From: an uncultured Pelagibacteraceae bacterium
GTDB lineage: Bacteria; Pseudomonadota; Alphaproteobacteria; Pelagibacterales; Pelagibacteraceae
Assembly: GCA_902633335.1 (NCBI GenBank)
Contig: CACPFY010000001.1
Location: 62,001-126,000, forward strand
Direction: 5' to 3'
Length of the DNA: 64,000 nt
Of this stretch, positions 30,711 to 40,348 are shown one piece after another. Numbering within the stretch: the stretch's first letter is position 1; every line of letters starts with the position of its first letter. Both the position numbers and the translations under genes were made by a program. Under the pieces are notes generated by a model. That model searched no databases and was not told the origin of the DNA. It saw only the letters and a program-made list of their open reading frames with translations.

Positions 30711-31727
30711 ATGAATATTGAAGATATAGCAAAAAAAATGTGTGCAAAAGGAAAGGGAATTTTAGCGGCCGACGAAAGCACTGGCACAATTGCAAAAAGA
30801 TTTAAAAGTATAAGTGTTGAAAATTTAGAAAAAAATAGATTAACTTTTAGACAAACTTTGTTTAATTCAAGCGGAATGAAAAATTACATAGGTGGTGTTA
30901 TTCTTTTTGATGAAACAATAAAGCAAAAAAGTACCCTAGGCCCAACCATACCTGAATTAATTTCAAAACATGGCGCAATACCTGGGATCAAGGTAGATAA
31001 GGGAGCTAAGCCTCTTGCGGGGTCAAATGACGAAACTATCACAGAAGGATTAGACGGTTTAAGAGAAAGATTAAAAGAATATTATAGATTAGGGGCAAGG
31101 TTTACTAAATGGAGAGCTGTGTATAAAATTAGCGACAAGTATCCAACTTCTCAATCTATTAAATCAAATGCACATGCATTAGCAAGATATGCAGCTTTAG
31201 TTCAAGAAGCTAATATGGTTCCCATAATAGAGCCAGAAGTTTTAATGGATGGGCCGCATAATATTGAAAAATGTTATCAAGTAACTACAAATGTTCTCAA
31301 TGAATGTTATGATGAACTAGAAATTCACAAAATTGATCTAAAGGGTACCGTTCTTAAACCTAATATGATTTTACCTGGGTCTGAGTGCAAAAATAAGTCA
31401 AATTCAGAGGAGATAGCTAAAAAAACTTTAGACTGTCTTAAGAAAAATGTTCCTAGCGATGTTCCTGGTATAGCTTTTTTATCTGGCGGTCAATCCGAAA
31501 TTGAGGCTAGCAAAAATTTAAATGAAATTAATAAAATTAATGATACAAATTTTTTAATAACCTTCTCTTACGGTAGAGGTTTACAGGCTAGCGCATTAAA
31601 AGAATTTGGAAAAAATCAAGGAAATATTAAAAATATCCAAAAGGCATTTGATCACAGGGCTAAGATGAATAGTCTTTCCTCAAAAGGAGAGTGGTCTGAA
31701 AACTTAGAAAAAGAATCAGCGGCTTAA
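30711..31727 (+). CDS. fba: Class I fructose-bisphosphate aldolase
   Basis: Schiff-base aldolase cleaving or forming fructose 1,6-bisphosphate. 338 residues of the eukaryote-like class I family: GILAADESTGTIAKRF near the N-terminus, KVDKGAKPL, RFTKWRAVY, PIIEPEVLMDG, the Schiff-base lysine in KGTVLKPNMILPG, and SGGQSEIEAS. The C-terminus ends in KESAA, lacking the terminal tyrosine of animal aldolases. Nine bases after pgk. Confidence 0.95.
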   Translation: MNIEDIAKKMCAKGKGILAADESTGTIAKRFKSISVENLEKNRLTFRQTLFNSSGMKNYIGGVILFDETIKQKSTLGPTIPELISKHGAIPGIKVDKGAKPLAGSNDETITEGLDGLRERLKEYYRLGARFTKWRAVYKISDKYPTSQSIKSNAHALARYAALVQEANMVPIIEPEVLMDGPHNIEKCYQVTTNVLNECYDELEIHKIDLKGTVLKPNMILPGSECKNKSNSEEIAKKTLDCLKKNVPSDVPGIAFLSGGQSEIEASKNLNEINKINDTNFLITFSYGRGLQASALKEFGKNQGNIKNIQKAFDHRAKMNSLSSKGEWSENLEKESAA

Positions 31728-31732
31728 TTACT

Positions 31733-32332
31733 TTGAAAAGATTTATATATTTAATTTCTCCTAATGAAATTAAAAAAAATTTTTACAGAAATCTGGAAAA
31801 TGTTTTGTCTTACGGAAACGTGATGTTTTTTCAATTAAGAATTAAAAAAATAAGTAAAAAAAAACTTACTGAAGTTGCAAAAAAAATTAAAAAAATTACC
31901 CAAAAATATAAAGTTAAATTTATCATTAATGATGATTATAGATTAGTTGCAAAAATTGGAGCAGATGGCTGCCATATGGGTCAGGAAGACGGTTCATTTA
32001 AAATTGCAAGAAAAAAACTCAAAAAAAAAATTATGGGAATTACATGTCATGACTCGATATTACTCGCAGAAAAAGCGGTAAAATTTGAAGCAAATTATTT
32101 AGCTTTTGGCTCATTCTTCAAATCAAAACTTAAACCTAACGCCAAAAAAGCCAATTTAAGAATTTTGAAGCAAATTAGAAAGATTAAAATACCTATCGTA
32201 GTAATTGGTGGAATTAATAATTTAAACTATAAAAGATTATTAAGATTGGGTGCAAAATATATTGCATTATCAAGTTTTATTTGGGATAACCCAAAATTAA
32301 AACCTGAAATAGCTATAAAAAAATTTAAATGA
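31733..32332 (+). CDS. thiE: Thiamine-phosphate synthase (ThiE-like)
   Basis: Couples HMP-PP with thiazole phosphate to give thiamine phosphate. 199 residues, TIM barrel. QLRIKK near residue 36, FIINDDYRLVAKIGADGCHMGQ, TCHD, YLAFGSFFKSK and VVIGGINN follow the ThiE order, with slight departures (Cys for Val or Ile before HMGQ). TTG start at 31733. Together with thiD at 13015-13827 it provides the salvage end of thiamine synthesis. It is separated from fba by 5 bases and overlaps efp by 4. Confidence 0.85.
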   Translation: MKRFIYLISPNEIKKNFYRNLENVLSYGNVMFFQLRIKKISKKKLTEVAKKIKKITQKYKVKFIINDDYRLVAKIGADGCHMGQEDGSFKIARKKLKKKIMGITCHDSILLAEKAVKFEANYLAFGSFFKSKLKPNAKKANLRILKQIRKIKIPIVVIGGINNLNYKRLLRLGAKYIALSSFIWDNPKLKPEIAIKKFK

Positions 32333-32892
32333 AAATTACTGCAAACGAAATAAAACCTGGAATGATTATTGAACACAAAAATGATTTGTGGAATGTTTTA
32401 AAAACCCAGCATGTCAAACCCGGAAAAGGTGGAGCATTTAATCAAATTGAATTAAAAAGTGTTATTAAAGGAACAAAATTAAATGAGAGATTTAGATCCA
32501 GTGAAAATGTAGAAAAAGCTGAAGTAGATGAAAAAAAATTTAATTTTTTATATTCTGACGACAAAAGTTCCTACTTTATGGACAATGTTTCTTATGAACA
32601 AATATCGATGTCTAAGGATCTTATAGGCGATAAAGTAAGACTGCTCAAAGAAAATGTAGAAGTTATAATTTCACTTTTAGATGAAAAACCATTATCTATA
32701 GAGCTTCCTAAGAATATTGGTTGTATAGTAGAGTCCACTGATGCGGTTGTAAAAGGACAAACCGCGGCGTCATCTTATAAACCTGCTAAGCTCGACAATG
32801 GTTTAACAATTTCTGTCCCTCCATTTATAGAAAGTGGAGATAAAATTATAATTGACTCTAGAAATTTAGAATACGTAAAAAAAAATAATTAA
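32329..32892 (+). CDS. efp: Elongation factor P
   Basis: Promotes peptide bond formation at polyproline stretches. 187 residues in three beta-barrel domains. The KOW-like N-terminal domain carries the modified-lysine loop KPGKGGAFNQ, with lysine (not arginine) at the tip, the type modified by EpmA/EpmB in other bacteria; the modification genes are not in the window. The C-terminal VVKGQTAASSYKPAKLDNG is typical. Overlaps thiE stop. Confidence 0.96.
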   Translation: MKITANEIKPGMIIEHKNDLWNVLKTQHVKPGKGGAFNQIELKSVIKGTKLNERFRSSENVEKAEVDEKKFNFLYSDDKSSYFMDNVSYEQISMSKDLIGDKVRLLKENVEVIISLLDEKPLSIELPKNIGCIVESTDAVVKGQTAASSYKPAKLDNGLTISVPPFIESGDKIIIDSRNLEYVKKNN

Positions 32893-32893
32893 A

Positions 32894-33703
32894 ATGAGAA
32901 TAAATTCACCTAAATTGAATATAATGCATAAAGCTTGTATGAAAGCTTCAAGATCTTTAATCAGAGATTTTGGAGAAATTGAAAATTTACAAGTCTCATC
33001 TAAAGGACCAGGAGACTTTGTGTCTTCTGCAGATAAAAGAACAGAAAAAATTATTATAGAGGAGTTACTAAAAGCTCAACCAGATTATTGTATTTTAAGT
33101 GAAGAAGCAGGAACAATTAATGAAAAAAATAAAAGTAATAAATGGATAATTGATCCAATAGACGGAACTAGTAATTTTTTAAATGGAATACCTCAATTTG
33201 CAATTTCAATCGGATATGAGGAAAATAATCAAATCAAAAGTGGGTTAATTTATGATCCAATAAAAAATGAGCTTTTTTTTGCTGAAATTGGTAGTGGCGC
33301 ATTTTTAAATAACTCTAGAATTAGAGTTTCAAAAAGAAAAAATTTAAAACACTCATTACTTGGAACAGGGGGACCAAAAAGCAATAGTAAATTGAAAAAT
33401 GAAATATTTCAGGAATTCATAGAAGTATCCAAGAATATCGAAACTCCAATTAGAAAATATGGAAGCGCTTCATTAGATCTCGCGAGCGTGGCATGCGGAA
33501 GATTTGATGGTTTTTGGCAAAGAGAATTAAGTTATTGGGATATAGCAGCCGGCATTCTGATCATTAAAGAAGCAGGTGGTTTTGTTGATTTTCTAGAAAA
33601 CAATGATATTAAAAGTAAAAAAATGAATTTGGTGGCTTCAAACTCCTTTATTCATAAAGAATTAATGGACTTGATTAATAAAAAAAATATTGAGAAAAAT
33701 TAA
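32894..33703 (+). CDS. suhB: Inositol monophosphatase family protein
   Basis: Mg-dependent phosphatase of the IMPase/SuhB family; SuhB also assists rRNA transcription in E. coli. 269 residues. Metal-binding residues occur in LSEEAGTI, WIIDPIDGTSNFLNGIPQ and, near the C-terminus, YWDIAAGILI; all catalytic acids are present. Placement immediately after efp (one base gap) is a common alphaproteobacterial arrangement. Substrate (inositol phosphate or another sugar phosphate) not determinable here. Confidence 0.9.
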   Translation: MRINSPKLNIMHKACMKASRSLIRDFGEIENLQVSSKGPGDFVSSADKRTEKIIIEELLKAQPDYCILSEEAGTINEKNKSNKWIIDPIDGTSNFLNGIPQFAISIGYEENNQIKSGLIYDPIKNELFFAEIGSGAFLNNSRIRVSKRKNLKHSLLGTGGPKSNSKLKNEIFQEFIEVSKNIETPIRKYGSASLDLASVACGRFDGFWQRELSYWDIAAGILIIKEAGGFVDFLENNDIKSKKMNLVASNSFIHKELMDLINKKNIEKN

Positions 33704-33724
33704 TTTTTACTATATTAGTCGTTC

Positions 33725-33946
33725 ATGAAAAAAAACATACATCCTGACTATCATAAAATAAAAGTAGTAATGACAGATGGAACAGAATTTGAAACAATGT
33801 CAACATGGGGCAAAGAAAACGATACTCTTAAACTTGATATAGATCCAAAATCTCATTTCGCATGGACTGGAGGATCTCAGAAAATATTAGATAAAGGCAG
33901 GGTCAGCCGTTATAATAAAAAATTCAGTAACTTGAGAAAAAAGTAA
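33725..33946 (+). CDS. rpmE: 50S ribosomal protein L31 (cysteine-free form)
   Basis: 73 residues. It has [19 protein letters not shown], then [19 protein letters not shown] and a closing AWTGG, the longer alphaproteobacterial L31. No cysteine is present, so the zinc-binding CxxC pair of the C+ form is missing. It precedes trcR by four bases. Confidence 0.96.
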   Translation: MKKNIHPDYHKIKVVMTDGTEFETMSTWGKENDTLKLDIDPKSHFAWTGGSQKILDKGRVSRYNKKFSNLRKK

Positions 33947-33950
33947 AGCT

Positions 33951-34556
33951 ATGCAAGAATATCCATTTATGCCGAAAGCTACAGCTGTATGGCTTGTAGA
34001 AAATACGAACTTGACTTTTAGACAAATAGCAAAATTCTGTAACTTGCATGAATTAGAAGTTAAAGGGATAGCAGATGGAGATGTCGCTAAGGGTATTAAG
34101 GCTTATAATCCAATTTTAGCAGGACAGCTTTCAAGAGATGAGATAGACGAATGTTCAAAAAACCCAGACAGAAATCTTAACCTAATTAAAAAAGACACCA
34201 CTATTCAAATTAAAGAAAGAAAAAAACCAAAGTACACACCTTTGTCAAAAAGACAGGATAGACCTGATGCAATACTATGGTTGTGTAAAAATGCATCTGA
34301 GTTAACCGATGGTCAAATTTCAAAGTTAGTTGGGAGTACAAAAGGTACAGTATCTCTCATTAGAAAAAGAAGCTATTGGAATTTCTCTAATTTAAAACCT
34401 AGGGATCCTGTTATCTTAGCTTTATGTTCTCAAGAGTCTTTTCAAAAAGCATTAGATAAAGCAAAAAGAAGGGTTGAAAGGGAGAAGAAAAGAATACTAA
34501 GAGAGGAAAAAAAGCTCAAAAAAGAAAATTCTGAACAACAATTAGATCAGAATTAA
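33951..34556 (+). CDS. trcR: DUF1013 cell-cycle transcriptional regulator (TrcR family)
   Basis: 201 residues starting MQEYPFMPKATAVWLVEN, the DUF1013 opening; an N-terminal helix-turn-helix-like region (LTFRQIAKFCNLHELEV) and a second one (DGQISKLVGSTKGTVSLI) flank a variable linker, ending in a charged helical tail. The family is restricted to Alphaproteobacteria and is annotated as TrcR, reported to associate with RNA polymerase. Presence supports the taxonomic assignment. Confidence 0.9.
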   Translation: MQEYPFMPKATAVWLVENTNLTFRQIAKFCNLHELEVKGIADGDVAKGIKAYNPILAGQLSRDEIDECSKNPDRNLNLIKKDTTIQIKERKKPKYTPLSKRQDRPDAILWLCKNASELTDGQISKLVGSTKGTVSLIRKRSYWNFSNLKPRDPVILALCSQESFQKALDKAKRRVEREKKRILREEKKLKKENSEQQLDQN

Positions 34557-34640
34557 TTATCCTAAGAGAAATTATAAGTAATAATATAGACAATCCTTTG
34601 CGTAAATGTTAACTACCATTCAAAAAACAGGAGGTATTTT

Positions 34641-34835
34641 ATTAAAATAGAAGTTAAAGATAATAATGTTGAGCAGGCAATAAGAGTTTTAAAAAGGAAA
34701 TTGCAAAAAGAGGGCTTTTTCAAAGTAATGAAAATGAAAAGCACCTATGAAAAACCGTCTGAAAAAAAAAAGAGAATTAAAACTGAAAATTTAAAGAGAT
34801 TAAAAAAACAACAAAAACTTAGAAATAGGTATTAA
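34641..34835 (+). CDS. rpsU: 30S ribosomal protein S21 with apparent AUU start codon
   Basis: 64 codons encoding a small basic protein with the S21 pattern: KIEVKDNNVEQAIRVLKRKL, then the EGFFKVMKMKSTYEKPSEKKKR-like centre and a basic tail ending LRNRY. No ATG, GTG or TTG lies in frame between the upstream stop at 34587 and the conserved region. ATT at 34641 sits six bases after a perfect AGGAGG (34629-34634) and gives the expected N-terminus (fM-KIEVKD). The gene is therefore missed by ORF searches restricted to standard starts. A base-calling error (ATG read as ATT) cannot be excluded. Confidence 0.88.
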   Translation: MKIEVKDNNVEQAIRVLKRKLQKEGFFKVMKMKSTYEKPSEKKKRIKTENLKRLKKQQKLRNRY

Positions 34836-34854
34836 TTTGTTAAATAGGAGATTT

Positions 34855-35058
34855 ATGCCACAAGGAAAAGTGAAATGGTTCAGCGCTAAGAAGGGATATG
34901 GATTTATCAGGGAAGAGGAAAAAGACAGGGATATTTTTTTACATGTTTCAGCTTTAGAAGACTCTAAATTGAGAGTTTTAAAAGAAGACCAAATTCTAAA
35001 ATTTGATATTAAAGAGGACAAAAATAAGCTTCAAGCTATTAACCTCAAAAAAATATAA
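34855..35058 (+). CDS. Cold-shock domain protein
   Basis: 67-residue single-stranded nucleic-acid-binding protein. MPQGKVKWFSAKKGYGFIRE contains RNP1 (KGYGFI) and DIFLHVSAL contains RNP2 (IFLHV). I use the ATG at 34855, preceded by TAGGAG, rather than the TTG at 34837, which would add six non-conserved residues. Follows rpsU by 19 bases and precedes the initiator tRNA by 5. Confidence 0.94.
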   Translation: MPQGKVKWFSAKKGYGFIREEEKDRDIFLHVSALEDSKLRVLKEDQILKFDIKEDKNKLQAINLKKI

Positions 35059-35063
35059 ATTGT

Positions 35064-35140
<77 letters not shown>

Positions 35141-35148
35141 AATTTCAA

Positions 35149-36201
35149 TTAATATTTAAAGAAAATATAAATACGAATTAAAAGATAAGCAAAAAATCCT
35201 TTAAAGCTTTTAAAATTTAGGTATCTTGATAAATTTACAGTATCGTTACACCAGTATTTTTTATAATTTTCATCACCGAGACCAAAATCAAATATCTCTA
35301 ATTTATTATTTATCGACCACTCAATAAGACATGATAATAAAATCTTACCAGGTGAAAATTTACTGAATTTTTCTGAAAATATTACAGGCATGTAATAGTA
35401 AAATGATTGGTTAAATACAAAACCAATATTTGCAGCAATTATCTCATTGTTAATTCTAAGAATACCAATTTTTAAAGAATTTGGATCATTTGTTTTTACT
35501 TTAGAAAAAAATTCTAGCAAGTTACGATTAAGTTGATGTTTAATTTTTCTATTTTCAAGAAAATTAATTTTTTGCCTAATAATATCCTCCACTTCTAAAA
35601 TTCCGTTATTTATATCTAAATTTTGAAATTGAACACTATTTTCTTTAGTAAGTTTATTTTTTGTTCTATTAAATTCATTTAAAAATTTTTTATTGCTTAT
35701 TTCATTAATATATTTTTCGTAACTTGAAAAAAGATTAATTAAGTATACCTTAGAAAAAATTTTATTTTTTAGATAAAATACGAAAGGATTTCGATCGTAT
35801 CTTATTTTTTCTAATTGATTGTTTAAAAAAATTAAATCTAATCTGTTAAAATGACTTAATATCTTTTCCCATAATTTTTTAAAAACTTTTTCATTTGGAA
35901 TATATTCATAAAAATCATTAGTTATAGCTCCACAATAATCAAACTCTTTGTTTCCTATCCATTGTAAAATTCTAAATCCATATTTTTCATCAATATGAAG
36001 TGGCAAAATACAGAATACTTTTTTATCTAATGACATGGTTACAAAAACAAAGTTTCCTTTTTTATTTTCTATAAAATTTTTAATAAAATTGTATTTTTGG
36101 AAAACATGTAATTCACCTTTTTTTTCAAGGTTCAACCATTCATTTTTTAACTCATTATCTATATTGTTATAGACTTTTATAAATATATCTTTTGACTCCA
36201 T
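35149..36201 (-). CDS. FemAB/CelD-like GNAT acetyltransferase
   Basis: 350 residues. The C-terminal half matches the Acetyltransf_6 (BioF2/CelD-like) GNAT domain: LKIGILRINNEIIAANIGF, then a tyrosine-rich strand, GKILLSCLIEWSINN, and the hallmark FDFGLGDENYKKYW. Such enzymes occur in exopolysaccharide and lipid-modification clusters. Acceptor unknown. It is the 3'-most gene of a small island between the initiator tRNA and the transaldolase gene; 8 bases separate its stop from the tRNA CCA end. Confidence 0.8.
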   Translation of the reverse strand: MESKDIFIKVYNNIDNELKNEWLNLEKKGELHVFQKYNFIKNFIENKKGNFVFVTMSLDKKVFCILPLHIDEKYGFRILQWIGNKEFDYCGAITNDFYEYIPNEKVFKKLWEKILSHFNRLDLIFLNNQLEKIRYDRNPFVFYLKNKIFSKVYLINLFSSYEKYINEISNKKFLNEFNRTKNKLTKENSVQFQNLDINNGILEVEDIIRQKINFLENRKIKHQLNRNLLEFFSKVKTNDPNSLKIGILRINNEIIAANIGFVFNQSFYYYMPVIFSEKFSKFSPGKILLSCLIEWSINNKLEIFDFGLGDENYKKYWCNDTVNLSRYLNFKSFKGFFAYLLIRIYIFFKY

Positions 36202-36241
36202 AAACTTAAAATTTTAAAAAACTCTCGTTTGCTTTCTTGTT

Positions 36242-37138
36242 TTAGACATACCACATTATTTTTTTTAACAGTATAATAGGTAAAATCAATAATACTAAAT
36301 TTTTAAATTTATACTTTATATATTTGCTCTTTAAAAAAAATCTCACCGTACTCAAAAAATGTCCTTCTAATCTAATATCAATAAAACATTTTTGTTCAAT
36401 TTTTTGTTCAATTATTTTTTTTTCAAAATCTTTCAAGTATTTAGAATTTTTATTCAGCCAATGTTTAAATTCTTTAATTTCGTTTTTTCTGTTTTTAAAA
36501 GATAAGTTGTTTCCATGAACTCTATAAGTTGCAACAGGACTCTGTACAACACCAAATTTCCATTTTTTTGACAACATTGTAAATAGATCAAAATCACCAA
36601 TATGATTATATTTTTCATTAAAGATTTTTTTTTTAAAATTTAAAATCTTTTTTCTTATCATTGTTGAAATAATTCCAATACAATAGTTTTTTATGAGATC
36701 ATTATAAATAAACCCGTCAGGAAGATTTGTTTTCCAATATATTTTTGATTTATTATTATTTTCATTTCTGATCCACATATTACCGTAAACAACCCCAATT
36801 TTTTTGTTAGAGAATAATTTAATTTGTTTTTTTAATTTATCTTTATCCCAAGTATCATCTGAGTCGATAAAAGTTATATAATCACCTTTGCACTTTTTAA
36901 TTGCCAAATTCTTTGCTTTATAAAGAGGAACATGTTTTTTTGATTTAAAGTATTTAAATTTTTTTGATTTAAATTTATCGAAAATTATTTTACTTCTATC
37001 GGTTGACTTATTATCCCAAAATATAAGTTCCCAGTTTTCATATGTTTGGTTAATAATGCTAGATAAGGCAGCCTTAAGGAACTCCTCTCCATTAAAACAA
37101 TTAAGCACGATTGAAACTAATTTATTTTTATTTTGCAT
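36242..37138 (-). CDS. Glycosyltransferase family 2 protein
   Basis: 298 residues with a GT-A fold: SIVLNCFNGEEFLKAALSSI, QTYENWELIFWDNKSTDRS, then the DxD-like FIDSDDTWDKDKL and FDLFTMLSKKW in the acceptor half. A short hydrophobic C-terminus (LVLLILPIILLKKI) suggests membrane association. The nucleotide-sugar donor cannot be told. Shares orientation with the acetyltransferase gene, 40 bases upstream of it. Confidence 0.88.
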   Translation of the reverse strand: MQNKNKLVSIVLNCFNGEEFLKAALSSIINQTYENWELIFWDNKSTDRSKIIFDKFKSKKFKYFKSKKHVPLYKAKNLAIKKCKGDYITFIDSDDTWDKDKLKKQIKLFSNKKIGVVYGNMWIRNENNNKSKIYWKTNLPDGFIYNDLIKNYCIGIISTMIRKKILNFKKKIFNEKYNHIGDFDLFTMLSKKWKFGVVQSPVATYRVHGNNLSFKNRKNEIKEFKHWLNKNSKYLKDFEKKIIEQKIEQKCFIDIRLEGHFLSTVRFFLKSKYIKYKFKNLVLLILPIILLKKIMWYV

Positions 37139-37202
37139 TAGTGTAGTTTTGTAATAAATTTATTTTATATTAAACTTATTTTAAATAATTAAAATTCTGA
37201 TT

Positions 37203-37943
37203 ATGAAAAACAAAGGTATTCTTATTAGGTTTGACGATATAGCTGAAAATATGAATTGGCATTTAATGGATAAATGTGAATATTTATTTGAGAAATATAA
37301 TATAAAACCTGTAGTCGGTATTATTCCTTGTAATAGAGATAGCGAGCTCTTGTCATATCCAAAGAGGAAAAATTTTTGGGAAATTGTTAGAAAATGGAAA
37401 TCTAAAAATTGGGAGATTGCCATGCATGGTTACACACACATTTATGACAGCACAACGAATAAAAAAGATTATTTTAATTACGGGGGTAAGTCTGAGTTTT
37501 TTGGTCATAGTATAAATGATCAAGTAAATAAAATAAAAGAGGGATTAAAAATTTTTAATGACAACCAAATTAAAGTAAGAGTGTTTTTCGCTCCAAACCA
37601 TACTTATGATCAGAATACATTTGAGGCTTTAAAAATTTGCGGTATAAATCAAGTGATTGATGGATATGGACTAATACCATATGAAGAAAATAATATAAAA
37701 TTTATCCCGCAGCTATTTTATAAGCTTATTGCTTTACCATATGGTATACAAACTACTCAAATTCATCTTAATTATTGGAGAGAAAAACATTTTAGTAAGT
37801 TTGAGAATTTTATAGAAAAAAATTTAAGTAGAATAATAAACTACGATCAGGCTTTATCAAAAATCAATAACAGTTTTTATAGTAAAATTTTAAATACTTC
37901 GGTTAAAAATATTCTTAAAACTAAAAGAGTTTTATTTAATTAA
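37203..37943 (+). CDS. NodB-like polysaccharide deacetylase (DUF2334-type)
   Basis: 246 residues. The N-terminal GILIRFDDIAENMNW supplies the Asp-Asp metal pair, and MHGYTHIYDS the His motif of carbohydrate esterase 4/DUF2334 proteins; FFAPNHTYDQNTFEAL follows. Substrate is probably an acetylated surface sugar, inferred from its neighbour GT2, from which it diverges across 64 bases. Its stop overlaps the opposing transaldolase gene stop by 4 bases. Confidence 0.8.
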   Translation: MKNKGILIRFDDIAENMNWHLMDKCEYLFEKYNIKPVVGIIPCNRDSELLSYPKRKNFWEIVRKWKSKNWEIAMHGYTHIYDSTTNKKDYFNYGGKSEFFGHSINDQVNKIKEGLKIFNDNQIKVRVFFAPNHTYDQNTFEALKICGINQVIDGYGLIPYEENNIKFIPQLFYKLIALPYGIQTTQIHLNYWREKHFSKFENFIEKNLSRIINYDQALSKINNSFYSKILNTSVKNILKTKRVLFN

Positions 37944-38641
37944 ATTTTAAATTTGGATTTTTTGCTGTCTTTTAAAAAACCTTTTACAGTATCAAGCGTG
38001 AGAGAATTAAAACTTTTTCCGAATTCATTAATTTGGTTTATTATCTTGGGAGGCATAGTGATGATATTGCATCTTATTTGTTTGGCTTGAATATAATTAT
38101 ATGCCTCGCGTGTACTTGCCCATAGAATTTCTACATTGGCATTTCTTTTTGTTAATGAGATACTTTTTTTAAATATTGGAACAGGATCTTTACCTTTATC
38201 ACTCATTCTACCAGCAAATATTGATATTATTGATTTTGTTTTTTTATTTAAACACTGAAAAATTTTTTTTACTTGTTCGAAAGTATAGACTGCAGTTATA
38301 TTTAATTTTATACCTTTGTTGCTCAATTCTTTAATTACTGATCCCATGAATAATCCTTTTGAGTTTACAACTGGAATTTTAACATAAACATTTTTTCCCC
38401 ATTTATTAATTTTATATGCTTGGTTAAGAATTTCTCTTTTGTTATCAGCAAATACCTCAAATGAAATTGGTTTCTTTTTGCATACCATAAGTAACTTTAG
38501 ACAATATTTTTTGTAGTTTTTGGCACCTGCTAGCCTCATTAAACTTGGATTAGTAGTAAATCCGTTTACCAAAGATTTTTTGTTATAAATCTTTATCGTT
38601 TTATAATCAGCAATATCACAAAAAATTTTTGTCTTCATCAT
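37940..38641 (-). CDS. Transaldolase family protein
   Basis: 233 residues of the TalB/FSA-like TIM barrel. [30 protein letters not shown] (probable Schiff-base lysine), [12 protein letters not shown] and [11 protein letters not shown] are in family order. Length resembles the short TalC/fructose-6-phosphate aldolase group more than classical transaldolase. It overlaps pntB by 4 bases, so it is the last gene of the pnt transcript. Physiological reaction uncertain. Confidence 0.85.
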   Translation of the reverse strand: MMKTKIFCDIADYKTIKIYNKKSLVNGFTTNPSLMRLAGAKNYKKYCLKLLMVCKKKPISFEVFADNKREILNQAYKINKWGKNVYVKIPVVNSKGLFMGSVIKELSNKGIKLNITAVYTFEQVKKIFQCLNKKTKSIISIFAGRMSDKGKDPVPIFKKSISLTKRNANVEILWASTREAYNYIQAKQIRCNIITMPPKIINQINEFGKSFNSLTLDTVKGFLKDSKKSKFKI

Positions 38642-40038
38642 TCTAAATTTTTTACTATATCTTCAGTCATTTTTTTAGCATCTGCAAATAACATAAGAGT
38701 ATTTTCTTTATAGAAGAGTTCATTATCTATACCTGCATACCCAGGAGATAAGCTCCTTTTTACAAATAATACTGACTTACACTTTTCAACATCAAGTACT
38801 GGCATTCCAAATATTGGGCTTTGTGGGTCGGTTTTTGCTACAGGATTGGTAACGTCATTAGCTCCTATTACAAATGCTACATCAGCATTGGCAAAGTCAT
38901 TATTTATATCTTCAAGTTCAAAAACTTCATCGTATGGCACATTAGCTTCAGCTAAAAGAACGTTCATGTGACCTGGCATTCTTCCAGCTACTGGGTGAAT
39001 AGCGTAAGAAACTTTTATTTCATTTTTTTTAAGTTTGTCAACCATCTCTCTTAGTGCATGTTGTGCTTGAGCGACAGCCATTCCATACCCAGGTACTATA
39101 ATTACTGACGAGGCATTTTTCATTAAAAAAGCTGCGTCTTCAGCATTCCCACTCTTAACTGGTTTTTCTTTTTTGTCTTCTGTTTTCTGTTTTGAACTAT
39201 CGGCACCAAAGCCACCTAAAATTACACTAAAAAAAGATCTGTTCATAGCTTTACACATAATGTAAGAAAGAATTGCTCCTGATGAACCAACTAAAGCTCC
39301 TGTAATAATTAATGCTGAGTTTTCAAGTGTAAAACCAATACCTGCTGCTGCCCAACCCGAATATGAATTAAGCATTGATATTACTACAGGCATGTCTGCA
39401 CCACCTATTGGAATTATTAAGAGGACTCCTATTAAGAAAGAAATTGCAATTAATATCCAAAAAATTGAACCAAGTTGAGAAATACACAAATAAAATATTA
39501 AGGCAAAAACTCCTAATCCTAAAAGTAAATTTAAATAATGCTGACCAAAAAAAGTTATGGGTGCGCCTGACATAATTCCTCTTAACTTAAGAAAAGCTAT
39601 TATGGATCCTGAAAAAGTGATAGCACCAACTGCAGCTCCAATTGACATTTCAATTAGACTAGCAAGTTTAATATCTCCAGTGACTCCTAAATTAAAAATT
39701 TCAGGACTTAAAAAAGCAGAAATTGCGACAAATACTGCTGCTAATCCAACTAAACTATGAAAACCTGCTACCAGTTCAGGCATAGCAGTCATGGGGATTT
39801 TAAAAGCGATAAATGCGCCAATAGCTCCACCAATTAGCAAAAAAATTAAGACGTAGATTAAAGATGTAGAGAAGTTTCCAACAGATAAAAATGTTACAAT
39901 TATTGCAATTACCATTCCTGTTATTCCAAAGTAATTACCTTGTCTAGAAGTATCTGGCGATGAAAGGCCTCTTAATGCAAGAATGAATAATATTCCTGAA
40001 ATTAAATAAAAAATTGCTGAGAGATTAGCAGACAACAT
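38638..40038 (-). CDS. pntB: NAD(P) transhydrogenase subunit beta
   Basis: Membrane and NADP(H)-binding subunit of the proton-translocating transhydrogenase, which makes NADPH from NADH using proton motive force. 466 residues: about nine membrane helices in the first 270, then a charged linker and the dIII NADP domain with [36 protein letters not shown] and [11 protein letters not shown]. Downstream of pntAA and pntAB with one-to-few base spacing. Confidence 0.97.
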   Translation of the reverse strand: MLSANLSAIFYLISGILFILALRGLSSPDTSRQGNYFGITGMVIAIIVTFLSVGNFSTSLIYVLIFLLIGGAIGAFIAFKIPMTAMPELVAGFHSLVGLAAVFVAISAFLSPEIFNLGVTGDIKLASLIEMSIGAAVGAITFSGSIIAFLKLRGIMSGAPITFFGQHYLNLLLGLGVFALIFYLCISQLGSIFWILIAISFLIGVLLIIPIGGADMPVVISMLNSYSGWAAAGIGFTLENSALIITGALVGSSGAILSYIMCKAMNRSFFSVILGGFGADSSKQKTEDKKEKPVKSGNAEDAAFLMKNASSVIIVPGYGMAVAQAQHALREMVDKLKKNEIKVSYAIHPVAGRMPGHMNVLLAEANVPYDEVFELEDINNDFANADVAFVIGANDVTNPVAKTDPQSPIFGMPVLDVEKCKSVLFVKRSLSPGYAGIDNELFYKENTLMLFADAKKMTEDIVKNLE

Positions 40039-40346
40039 TATTTTTTATCTTTCTTTTTCTTATACATTTGAAGCATTCTTTGTGTCACCAAAAATCCACC
40101 AAAGATATTTACCGCAGCTAAAATAATTGCCAAAAAACCAAAAATACTTGATGAATTAAATATTGCTTCAGTCTTACCTGCTAAAGCTGCAATTATTGCA
40201 CCAACAATTATTACTGAAGAAATAGCATTTGTTACTGACATTAATGGTGTGTGTAAAGATGGAGTAACACTCCAAACTACATAATAGCCAATGAAAATGG
40301 ATAAAATAAAAATACTTAATCTAAATATAAAAGGATCTATTTCCAT
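40038..40346 (-). CDS. pntAB: NAD(P) transhydrogenase subunit alpha, membrane part
   Basis: 102 residues with three to four hydrophobic spans ([15 protein letters not shown], the [20 protein letters not shown] stretch, and [17 protein letters not shown]), corresponding to the C-terminal membrane domain that is fused to PntA in E. coli. A separate gene, as in Rhodospirillum rubrum and many alphaproteobacteria. Two bases after pntAA and touching pntB. Confidence 0.94.
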   Translation of the reverse strand: MEIDPFIFRLSIFILSIFIGYYVVWSVTPSLHTPLMSVTNAISSVIIVGAIIAALAGKTEAIFNSSSIFGFLAIILAAVNIFGGFLVTQRMLQMYKKKKDKK

Positions 40347-40348
40347 GC

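Noticed and set aside
34837-34854. TTG start for the cold-shock protein
   Set aside because: The ATG at 34855 has TAGGAG at suitable distance and begins at the conserved family N-terminus.
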